A stretch of DNA of 64,000 nucleotides from Methanosarcina barkeri 3 (lineage in GTDB: Archaea > Halobacteriota > Methanosarcinia > Methanosarcinales > Methanosarcinaceae), in contig NZ_CP009517.1 in the NCBI RefSeq assembly GCF_000970305.1, positions 4,464,001 through 4,528,000 of the forward strand. Direction: 5' to 3'. A program made the translations under genes and the position numbers. Below are positions 9,929-17,888 of this stretch, one piece after another; the stretch's first letter is position 1; each line of letters opens with the position of its first letter. The notes under the pieces are model-generated. The model was not told the origin of the DNA, did not search any database, and saw only the letters and a list, made by a program, of their open reading frames with translations.

Positions 9929-11050
9929 TCATTTCTTTTCAAGACAATTAAGAATGTCATCAGCTCTGAATTTTGTTTTTATAATTCTCGTCCTGCCTCT
10001 CTGACCCTTGCCGGTAAAGTCCGCATCAATGTAGTTGAGCACTTGAAGCTTGTTGACAATCCCATAAAAGCGAGTATATCCAAGCTGAGTTAATTCATGG
10101 AAGGACTTGTAAAGTTCACCTGCCTGGACTTCTCCTCTTTTTGCTATTAGCTCAAGCAGGTGTTTTTCAGGACCTGACAGGAGGTTTATACCCCTGCATA
10201 AATGAAGCAGTTTGGACGCTTCATAAGCTTTTTCCACATCCTCCGAGGAGATTGTTCGACTTCCCCTGCGTTCGGCATTAAAACCGGAACGTTTCAGAAG
10301 GTCAATCCCAACCCTGAGGTCTCCCGTCCTTTCTACATATGATACTACGAGTTCAAGTAACTCGTCGGAAATCACCTTCGGATAAAAGCCGTATTTTACC
10401 CGGTCTTTAAGAATATCAAGAATTTCAGTACTGCCGTATCTCGGGAAAGGAATGTCTTCAGGCAGGAACACCGAATTCACCCTGGAGTCCAGGCAGTAGA
10501 GATCCGAGGCATCATTTACTATCCCGATTACCCCGATCTTTGTTCCGGGGTACTGCTCATGTGCCCTTAAAAGCGAGTACATTACTTCATTGGCATGCCC
10601 TTCATAGCAAAGATAGTTGAGGTCATCCAGAGCAACAAGCAGAACTTTCTCCGAAGAAACAAGGAAATTAACAACGGTTTCAAAGATTTTCCTGAACGCA
10701 ATTCCCGAGTTGGGAGGAGAAATTCCAAAAAGCTTTCTGTAAATTCTGGACATTACTGCAAAACGTGTGGAATCAATCTGACAGTTGACTTTAACAGTAA
10801 CGACACTGGGTGCATGGGCTTCAACTTCCCCGAATACCTTCATAACTGCACTGGTCTTTCCTGTTCCTGGAGGACCTACAAGTAAACAATTCAAAGGCCG
10901 CATACCGCGAAGGGCTGGCTTGAGTGCGAATCTGATTCCGTTCAATTGTGACTCCCTGTGAGGAAAATATTCAGGGAGATAGTCAGGCTCAAGCACAGAC
11001 GGATCCTTAAATAGGGTCTCATCCCAGAGTAGTATGTCATTACCTGTCAA
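9929..11050 (-). CDS. cdc6: Orc1/Cdc6 family replication initiator
   Basis: A 373-residue AAA+ initiator that binds origin boxes and helps load MCM. Walker A is LVGPPGTGKTSAV (about 57-69), Walker B LLVALDDLNYL (about 138-148), sensor 1 near GIVNDASDLY, sensor 2 in ERTGDLRVGIDLLKRSG. The C-terminal ~90 residues form the winged-helix DNA-binding domain (AKRGEVQAGELYKSFHELT...). The start is TTG, with an in-frame stop three codons upstream. There is a 1-kb AT-rich non-coding region immediately upstream, the usual place for an archaeal origin. Methanosarcina has more than one Cdc6 paralogue; which this is remains open. Confidence 0.93.
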   Translation of the reverse strand: MTGNDILLWDETLFKDPSVLEPDYLPEYFPHRESQLNGIRFALKPALRGMRPLNCLLVGPPGTGKTSAVMKVFGEVEAHAPSVVTVKVNCQIDSTRFAVMSRIYRKLFGISPPNSGIAFRKIFETVVNFLVSSEKVLLVALDDLNYLCYEGHANEVMYSLLRAHEQYPGTKIGVIGIVNDASDLYCLDSRVNSVFLPEDIPFPRYGSTEILDILKDRVKYGFYPKVISDELLELVVSYVERTGDLRVGIDLLKRSGFNAERRGSRTISSEDVEKAYEASKLLHLCRGINLLSGPEKHLLELIAKRGEVQAGELYKSFHELTQLGYTRFYGIVNKLQVLNYIDADFTGKGQRGRTRIIKTKFRADDILNCLEKK

Positions 11051-11210
11051 AGGAAGTTACTCCATAAATCATTAATCTATTATTGTTAATAAGTGAAAGC
11101 TCAGTAATATTGAAATCCAGGAACTATGCAAGTGCTTTGACTGGAGCCTGGCGTATCAAGTTACAAAGACAGGAATAAAGTAGTTCCTCATTCTGAATTA
11201 AGTAACCTCT

Positions 11211-11305
11211 AAGTAATCAATCAAGATTTAAGTAATCAATCAAGATTTAAGTAATCAATCAAGATTTAAGTAATCAATCAAAATTTAAGTAATCAATCAA
11301 AATTT
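11211..11305 (+). repeat. 19-bp tandem array, 5 copies, upstream of cdc6
   Basis: Unit aagtaatcaatcaagattt, last two copies ...aaaattt. It resembles an iteron array, but similar arrays occur throughout the window. Confidence 0.93.
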
Positions 11306-11703
11306 CACATGAATAAACTTTGCTTAGTAAGAGAGATTCAGGTTTAGTATTAATAAATTAGTTCCTTTTAGCAGAATTTTGAGAATATTTCCAAATGTTT
11401 TTCCTAAATTTTTAGTAGATATGTTTTACTGCATTTAGCTTTTTTGAATTATTACTTAAATAGAACTATAAGCCAAAAATAATGAACCATTAATACTCTG
11501 GTTATTAATAACTATTAGTTCGAGCTAATAAAAATAGTAGTAAGAATCAGTAACCGGTAAAAAGAATAATATTAAGACTTTGTAGAAATTCTCTGAAAAG
11601 AGAAGTTTGCTTTAGTTTAAATTAATGACTTGCTTCATATTTTCATAGGTGATTTCAATATTTGAGGCTAACTTTGATAGATTTTCTGCAGAACTAAAAA
11701 ACC

Positions 11704-11851
11704 GGCTCTGTAGAAATCATAAATATTCGGACGGAAATTAAAGTTAACACTAATTCAAAAAGTACTGTTCGTTACTAATTGTGTTACTAATTGGATAGAT
11801 TTGCCGAGTTCAACTTACTAACAGTGAATTTTATAGGTTTTCTACAGAGTC
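11704..11851. mobile_element. Possible 148-bp MITE-like remnant
   Basis: ggctctgtagaaatc at the left end and the complement of gactctgtagaaaacc at the right end form imperfect terminal inverted repeats. There is no coding capacity and no clear target-site duplication. Alternative: paired initiator-binding boxes. Confidence 0.3.
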
Positions 11852-12060
11852 AACATTAGATTTGTTTATAAATATTTGAGCAATATTTATATAAAAACAA
11901 CCTAAAAATAGTTTAGGAAAAAATAACTTTGTAGAATTCCTATGCTTTATAGCGCCTCAATTAATTGAATGCAGTTTTAAATTACACATTTATACATTTA
12001 TACATTCAATTTACGGTAATCTTTTAACTGTAAGAAATAACGATGGGATGGAAAGAGAGT

Positions 12061-12915
12061 ATGGAGATAGAATCAAAATTTTTGGTAATGGAAGAGATGG
12101 ATTTTCAAGCCCTTGAAAGCCTTTCAGAGCTTGCTTCATACTCTCTTTCTGAAGCGAAGATTCAGTTAAATGAGGATATTTTCTTTGATACTGAGAACCG
12201 GGATATTATGGCTTCTGGTTACTATCTGCGTGTCAGGAAATCATCTGGGGAAGAGGGAAGCTGGGTAACCGTTAAAAGCCTGGGAGGTTTTGAAGGTGGA
12301 ACTCACAGGCGAGAAGAATATGTAAGTTTCTTGCCTGAAGGAGCTTCAGTGCTCGAATGCCCTGATCCCCGTATTAAAGAACTGATTTTGGAATTTACGA
12401 CAGGATTTGACCTTTTTCCACTGCTATCCCTTAAACAAAAAAGGGTGATACGTCAGGTAAAAATGGAAAACAGAATTATAGCTGAGACTTACCTGGACCG
12501 TGTGAACCTGAAAAGTAAAGGCAGGGAAAAGAATTATAACGAGTTTGAAGTTGAGCTTAAAAGCGAAGGAAGTTCGGAAGATCTTGAAACTATCAGGCTT
12601 TTCCTGATCAAGCATTACAACCTGATAGAAAGTCGTTTTTCCAAGTTCGAAAGAGCCTTTCTTTTCATGGAAGAACTTCCTGAAAAAACTTTCCTTAGCC
12701 TGAGAGAAAGAGCTTTTTGTGCACAGCTTGCAGACCAAAAAAACATATACGGAAAACAAGCTCACATTTTGACGGAGCTTGATAAAGGAAAAAGCTTTGA
12801 AGAGCTAAGCCTGCTTCTGAAAGTTCCTCAAACCGAAATAAAAGCCCTGCACTCAGAGTTTGAAGAGAAAAGGCTATCTATTTTTCCTTTTACAACTTAT
12901 AAAAAAAGATCCTGA
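12061..12915 (+). CDS. CYTH-domain protein (triphosphatase/adenylate cyclase-like)
   Basis: A 284-residue protein beginning with the CYTH signature MEIESKF (ExExK). Further conserved elements follow: YLRVRKSSG, SWVTVKSLGG, HRREEYV, LKQKRVIRQV, IAETYLDRV, YNEFEVELK and SRFSKFERA, which build the acidic/basic tunnel binding triphosphate groups and metal. CYTH enzymes include tripolyphosphatases, thiamine triphosphatases and class IV cyclases. The genes Ppx/GppA and PPK1 nearby favour a polyphosphate-related role (inference). Residues about 215-284 are extra; HILTELDKGKSFEELSLLLK looks like a helix-turn-helix. ATG 12061 follows ggaaagagag; an in-frame ATG at 12043 is also possible. Confidence 0.83.
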   Translation: MEIESKFLVMEEMDFQALESLSELASYSLSEAKIQLNEDIFFDTENRDIMASGYYLRVRKSSGEEGSWVTVKSLGGFEGGTHRREEYVSFLPEGASVLECPDPRIKELILEFTTGFDLFPLLSLKQKRVIRQVKMENRIIAETYLDRVNLKSKGREKNYNEFEVELKSEGSSEDLETIRLFLIKHYNLIESRFSKFERAFLFMEELPEKTFLSLRERAFCAQLADQKNIYGKQAHILTELDKGKSFEELSLLLKVPQTEIKALHSEFEEKRLSIFPFTTYKKRS

Positions 12916-13055
12916 ATTCCATTTTTAGGTCGAAAAAAACTGTATTTCAAAAAAGGAAAAGAAAGCAATAGAAAAAGAAAGCAATAGAAAAGAAAGCAGT
13001 AGAACTTAAGCAAAAGATAAGCAACGGAACCCCGAAAGCCTGCTTGAGTATTGGA

Positions 13056-13307
13056 GTAACCTGTACTAATGCAGTAACTTGTATTAATGCAGTAACTTGT
13101 ATTAATGCAGTAACTTGTATTAATGCAGTAACTTGTATTAATGCAGTGAATTGTACTAATGCAGTGAATTGTACTAATGCAGTAACTTGTACTAATGCAG
13201 TAACTTGTACTAATGCAGTAACTTGTATTAATGCAGTGAATTGTACTAATGCAGTAACTTGTACTAATGCAGTAAATTGTACTAATGCAGTAACTTGTAC
13301 TAATGCA
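13056..13307 (+). repeat. 18-bp tandem array, 14 copies
   Basis: Unit gtaacttgtattaatgca with aattgtact/acttgtact variants. It lies between the converging CYTH and Ppx genes. Frames on both strands stay open through it and yield only TCTNAV- or YCISTS-type repeats, so they are not genes. The rest of 12916-13447 is AT-rich and featureless. Confidence 0.96.
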
Positions 13308-13447
13308 GTAAGTTACTCTATAGATTTCTTCATAGATAGGATTTATAAAGAGTTTTTGAATAAGTTTCAATGGGTTAAAATAAATTTTGTAAGTGAGTTT
13401 ACTTTCGATTTATTGTAAACTCATTTTATAATAAGTAAACTGTTAAT

Positions 13448-15097
13448 TTAACTTTTCGAGGACATTTCGATATTTGGAAGTTCTTCAATTTCAGCACCTC
13501 CTTCAAGGACTAAAGAAACCCCAGAATCCTGTTTTATAATGACCTTGGACTGAAGATTATATCCGAATATTTTCTTAAAATACTTTTTCTGCTTCTCTAC
13601 TTCCCAAATTTCAAGCTGGCACTCACGACGAGCGTGTGTTTCAAGCACCAGGCTGTCGGTAGAAGCTATGTAAAATCGGACGTGGGAAATAACTCCATTA
13701 TGAGAACGGTCAAGCCCTTCAGCAATGCGGAGCAGAGCACTGAGAACTTTTATACTTTTTACGATATCTTTATTGAGCCCAACAAGATTAGGATGTTTCT
13801 TCTTGGGCGTGTTTTTACTGTGGAAATAGGCAAGATTTGCTATTATTTCGATTTCTTCAGGATGGAAACCTGGAAGATTGCTCTCCCTTATCAGGTGATA
13901 GGCGTGAGCCTGATGGGTATCATACGATAGAAATGTCCCTATGTCGTGCAGAGTGGAACCGTATTCAAGAAGTTCCCTTTCTCCTTCCCTGAACTTATAA
14001 ATTCCAAGCGCCTGGATACTGTCAAAGAGCTCAAGGGCAAGTCTGGTAACGGTATGAGCATGTTCTTCATCGAAATTGCAGGTAAGCCCAAGCTGCATGA
14101 TGCTGCGCTTTCTTACCGACATCTGCGTAATCATGTAGGAGAATTCACTCTTTGAGATATAATCTACAAGCAGTCCCTCTCGAAGCCCGCGTTTACTTAT
14201 CCTGATTTCGGAAAGCCCCATCTCTTCCATAAAGGTCTCAATAATTGCAGCCCCCGCGATAATGATATCAGCTCTTTGCGCGTTAATTCCCGGAAACCTG
14301 CGTCTCTCTTCGAGGGGTATGGCGCACATTGCCCTGACTATTTTCTTCAGGTCTTCATACTCCAGTTTTTCAAAACTCTCACTGGCCGTTTTATGCAGGT
14401 AGATAAAAGCGATCCTTGCAAGGTTTTCAATTGTTCCAGAGCTTCCAATTGAACAATTTATATCGTACTCGGAAAGGTCTTTTGTTATATTCGTAATTTT
14501 ATGTCGAATGTAATTTTTAATCTGCTCGTACTGTTCCTCGGAAACAGGCCCTGTTTCCTCCGGCAAAAACATATTTGTCAGCCTGACAGCTCCAAGGTTA
14601 AAAGAATAGAGATAATAACACTGAGTCTGATCCCCTACCGATACTTCAGTACTCCCGCCTCCGATATCTATGAACAGAGCTTTTAAGTCTCCAAGCCGAA
14701 GCCCGCTTGAAACCCCAAGGTAAATGAGGCGAGCTTCTTCGGTTCCGGAAATCGTACAGACTTCCAGGTTTGCCTCCTCTTTCAACATTTCGAGAAGTTG
14801 AACCTTATTGCTCGCATCTCGCGTTGCCGAGGTAGCCACAGCTATAATCTCTTCTGCCCTGTAGGCCCTGGCAAGTTCCACAAACTTTTTACAGACAACA
14901 ACTGCGCGTTCTATCGCTTTCGGTTGCAAAATCCTGTCTATGAATTCCCCATCCCCGAGCCGGACTGTTTCCTTCTGCTTGGTCAGGGGAAAGTAAGACC
15001 CATTGGGGTTTATCCGGACCAGAAGAAGTCGGATGGAGTTAGTGCCTATATCGATAAACGCAACAACTCTGCCTTCGGAAATTCTCTCGGGTTCCAT
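13448..15097 (-). CDS. ppx: Exopolyphosphatase / pppGpp phosphohydrolase (Ppx/GppA)
   Basis: A 549-residue member of the ASKHA-fold Ppx/GppA family, releasing phosphate from polyphosphate ends. Phosphate-binding motifs are visible: FIDIGTNSIRLLLV (about 12-25), VATSATRDASN, FIDIGGGSTEVSVG (about 140-153) and SIGSSGTIENLAR. The C-terminal ~230 residues are an HD-type domain (HAHTVTRLALELFD, LLEYGSTLHDIG, HSKNTPKKKHPNLVGL) as in long bacterial Ppx proteins. ATG 15097 is preceded by aggtggt; an in-frame GTG three codons earlier lies within that site. PPK1 is 2.8 kb away on the same strand, with a surface-protein gene between them on the other strand. Confidence 0.92.
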   Translation of the reverse strand: MEPERISEGRVVAFIDIGTNSIRLLLVRINPNGSYFPLTKQKETVRLGDGEFIDRILQPKAIERAVVVCKKFVELARAYRAEEIIAVATSATRDASNKVQLLEMLKEEANLEVCTISGTEEARLIYLGVSSGLRLGDLKALFIDIGGGSTEVSVGDQTQCYYLYSFNLGAVRLTNMFLPEETGPVSEEQYEQIKNYIRHKITNITKDLSEYDINCSIGSSGTIENLARIAFIYLHKTASESFEKLEYEDLKKIVRAMCAIPLEERRRFPGINAQRADIIIAGAAIIETFMEEMGLSEIRISKRGLREGLLVDYISKSEFSYMITQMSVRKRSIMQLGLTCNFDEEHAHTVTRLALELFDSIQALGIYKFREGERELLEYGSTLHDIGTFLSYDTHQAHAYHLIRESNLPGFHPEEIEIIANLAYFHSKNTPKKKHPNLVGLNKDIVKSIKVLSALLRIAEGLDRSHNGVISHVRFYIASTDSLVLETHARRECQLEIWEVEKQKKYFKKIFGYNLQSKVIIKQDSGVSLVLEGGAEIEELPNIEMSSKS

Positions 15098-15701
15098 TAT
15101 TACCACCTGAAAGCCCTGTTTTTCTTTTTTCTCGAAGGAGTCGAGAAACTCAAAGTAAGCTTCACAATACTAGTTCATATTTTTATTCTATTTGAGATTA
15201 TTTAGTAGCGTACCGAAAGTTTGTAATCATTGTTATTTTCACACAACCTCTTTCGATTTGTTGAAATAGTTGATTATTTACATACATTATAAAAAAAGAG
15301 TATTAAAAAAGCTGTTTTTAAAAAAAGAGTATTAAGAAAGATGTTTTTCCGGCTTTTTGGATATTCGTTATATGGAGATCAAGCCATTTGTCATTGAAAA
15401 ACATGTATCTGTAGGGATTTAAAATACTTTTTGTGCTTCATGTCGAAGTAGAATGATGCATGAACCCCAGTATTCATATAAACCAGAGACAATTTAAGTT
15501 TATAGACACATTGAGGTCGCAAAAATTTAGTTTTTTAATTTGTCATTTTGTTGTTTTTGGGCAGTGTGTCGGTTTTTCATATAACCATAAATCTCAAGAA
15601 GTTATAATGTATCAATTTCATATCAGAATCTCAATTTTCTCATCGTACAAGAAATGACTTTAATTTATAGCAAATTTACGGCACTGTCAAGGGAGGAGGC
15701 A
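15098..15701. other. 600-bp divergent intergenic region
   Basis: Lies between ppx (minus) and the CARDB protein (plus). It has two ~35-bp direct copies containing aaaaaaagagtattaa at about 15292-15350 and must hold both promoters. No coding frame is convincing. Confidence 0.5.
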
Positions 15702-17687
15702 ATGAAAATGAAAACTAAATTTTTAAATTCTTTAGTTTCGGCATTATTGATAATAGTAATAATTCCGGGACTAACACCCAGCATAGTATCTGCTGCAGAT
15801 GGACAATTTGCAGACGGCGGAAACTCGACAAATAGTACACTAAACTCCAATCTTATTTTAGAAAAACTCTCCACTGACCCTGACTATCCAAAACCCGACA
15901 GTAAGGTCGCTATTAATTCACTAGTTAAGAACACAGGAACTGAAGCCTCAGAGCCTACGAATATAATATATAAAATTGGTGAAACCGAGGACAAAGAAGA
16001 AGTCCCTGCAATAGAGGCTGGATCGGAAACATTAATTTCCCACACATGGATAACTCCTGACGAAGAAGGAACAGTGTCAATAAAAGCCTCTTTAGAAAAC
16101 GTAGAGAATAGTGAGAAAGAAATTTCTGTGAAGGTAGTACAGGAAACACTTCCGGATCTGATAGTTGAAGACCTGTATCCAGAATCATCAACACAACCCG
16201 AAGCCGGAAAAACTTTGAATTTTACCTTGAAAATAAAAAATGTGGGGGAGGCAACTGCCAGTAGTAGTACTGCAAAATATAGTTTTAACGGAACTTCAGA
16301 AGGAGAGATTTCTATCCCTGAACTTTCAGCAGGGACAAGTACAAGTGCAGAGTTTTCGTATACCCCTGGAAACGAAGAAAACATCAGTGTAACAGTAGTC
16401 GCAGATTCTGGGAATATCGTTAGTGAAAGTAATGAAGATAATAATAGAATGTCAAAAACCATAAGTATGAAACGCGACCTTCCTGACCTGAAAATAGAAT
16501 CTATTTCTTTGAGCCCTGAAAACCCTCATCCTGAGGAAAACATAACTTTTACTGTAACAGTAAAGAATAATGGGTCTGCAGCTGCTGAAAGCAGCGAAAT
16601 TAATTACGATATCAAAGGAAACAATGAAAGTTACACTGGAGTTACATCGATACCAGCTCTTGCAGCAGGCGAAACCGGAACAGGCGCTTTTTTCTGGACT
16701 CCTGAAAATGAAGGGCAAATTGAAGTAAAAGCAACTGTGGATGCGGAAAACATCATATCCGAAAGTGATGAAACTAATAACGAGTTCACAAAAACCGCAA
16801 CCGTATATAAGGAAACAGTTTCAAGCGATTCAGGAAACGATTCAGGAAATGAGAGTTCAGAGTCTTCCAATAACAATTCAGGAAATGAGAGTTCAGAGTC
16901 TTCCAATAACAATTCAGGAAATGAGAGTTCAGGATCTTCAAGTAGTGACTCCGGAAGTAAGAGTTCAGGATCCTCCAGCAGCAGTTCAGGAGGCACCATT
17001 CTTTCTAAAGAACCAGTAAGCAATATAGAGGCAAAGGAGCTTGCCGCTGGAAACGTTCAAAGTGGTTATCATGTCAAGTTCGATTTTCCGGAAGGCGTCA
17101 CATGCATTACATATATCGAGTTCGACCCAATAAAGACATTAAGGAGAACAATCACAACTGTAGAAATGCTCAAAGATAAATCTACTTTTGTCTCAGAAGT
17201 CCCTCCTGGGAAAGTATATAAATATGTGAATATCTGGGTAGGAAATAACGGAGCAGGAGTAGCTAATTATTTTGAAAATGGGTTTATAGAATTCAAAGTT
17301 GAAAAGTCATGGCTTGAAGAAAATAATATTAGCCAGTCACAGATAACTCTTCAATGGTATAATAAAGGCTGGGAGACTCTAGCTACAGAAAAAGTTAAGG
17401 AAGATACGCGTTACGTGTATTTTAAATCGAAAACACCTGGATTTTCCTGTTTTGCAATAACCAGTTATTCTGCAGAGGGAAAAAATATATTGGAAGGCAA
17501 TGGATTAGCAGAAGAGGGAGTGTTGAGAAACTGGAATGGTGAAACAAACAAGAGTGCCGTCAACGGAAGTGCAAAAACGGATGACAAAGATAAAAATCCT
17601 CTGGGGAAAGCCAAAATAATTTTGGCAATTTCTCTGCCCCTTTTCTTGATTCTTGTAGAGTATTTTGTGATGAAGAAAAAGATTTGA
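15702..17687 (+). CDS. Secreted CARDB-repeat surface protein with PGF-pre-PGF domain
   Basis: A 661-residue exported protein. A signal peptide (SLVSALLIIVIIPGLTPSIV, cleavage after SAA) is followed by three CARDB-type beta-sandwich modules (about 40-130, 138-250, 255-370) with the typical DLxVExLxxxP...AGxxxNFTLKIKNVG pattern and ESNEDNN ends. A Ser/Gly/Asn-rich linker with short repeats (NNNSGNESSESS) runs about 385-440. Then comes a PGF-pre-PGF domain (IEFDPIKTLRRTITTVEML, FKSKTPGFSCFAITSY). The C-terminal membrane anchor is ILAISLPLFLILVEYFV plus a basic tail. Probably cell-wall associated. ATG 15702 follows gggaggaggca; an in-frame ATG at 15654 would add 16 residues before the signal peptide. 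It interrupts the polyphosphate genes. Confidence 0.85.
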   Translation: MKMKTKFLNSLVSALLIIVIIPGLTPSIVSAADGQFADGGNSTNSTLNSNLILEKLSTDPDYPKPDSKVAINSLVKNTGTEASEPTNIIYKIGETEDKEEVPAIEAGSETLISHTWITPDEEGTVSIKASLENVENSEKEISVKVVQETLPDLIVEDLYPESSTQPEAGKTLNFTLKIKNVGEATASSSTAKYSFNGTSEGEISIPELSAGTSTSAEFSYTPGNEENISVTVVADSGNIVSESNEDNNRMSKTISMKRDLPDLKIESISLSPENPHPEENITFTVTVKNNGSAAAESSEINYDIKGNNESYTGVTSIPALAAGETGTGAFFWTPENEGQIEVKATVDAENIISESDETNNEFTKTATVYKETVSSDSGNDSGNESSESSNNNSGNESSESSNNNSGNESSGSSSSDSGSKSSGSSSSSSGGTILSKEPVSNIEAKELAAGNVQSGYHVKFDFPEGVTCITYIEFDPIKTLRRTITTVEMLKDKSTFVSEVPPGKVYKYVNIWVGNNGAGVANYFENGFIEFKVEKSWLEENNISQSQITLQWYNKGWETLATEKVKEDTRYVYFKSKTPGFSCFAITSYSAEGKNILEGNGLAEEGVLRNWNGETNKSAVNGSAKTDDKDKNPLGKAKIILAISLPLFLILVEYFVMKKKI

Positions 17688-17888
17688 AAATCTCTTTCTT
17701 TATAATTTTAATTTGAAATAATGCGTGGATTATTGAAACCTATAAAAAACAGACTAATTTTATAATTGAGTCAATGTTAGTGATGTGTTTGCTTTTTGGA
17801 ATTGATCAATAACTTACAGAAACAACCAGATAAAGAGTAACAAAGGAACAAAAAGAAAAAGAAGAGATTCTAAGAAGAAATTCTCTTT

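Larger units (their letters stand above)
11051..12060. other. 1-kb AT-rich region upstream of cdc6, candidate replication origin
   Basis: No coding frame. It contains the 19-bp array 11211-11305 and several copies, in both orientations, of an RCTYTGTAGAAA-like motif: about 11577 (+), 11704 (+), the complement at 11836-11851, about 11926 (+), and a weaker complement near 11681-11692. Position next to cdc6 and base composition suggest an origin; the motif could instead be the termini of decayed insertion elements. Confidence 0.4.

Noticed and set aside
11211-11305. Iteron array as proof of a replication origin
   Set aside because: Comparable arrays lie beside many unrelated genes in the window, so the array alone is not evidence.
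11571-11695. Second MITE-like element (motif at 11577 with weak complement near 11681)
   Set aside because: The right-hand copy is too diverged to call an inverted repeat.
13044-13418. Long open frames on both strands through the 18-bp array (TCTNAV / YCISTS repeats)
   Set aside because: They arise from a repeat unit divisible by three without stops; no start signal or unique sequence.
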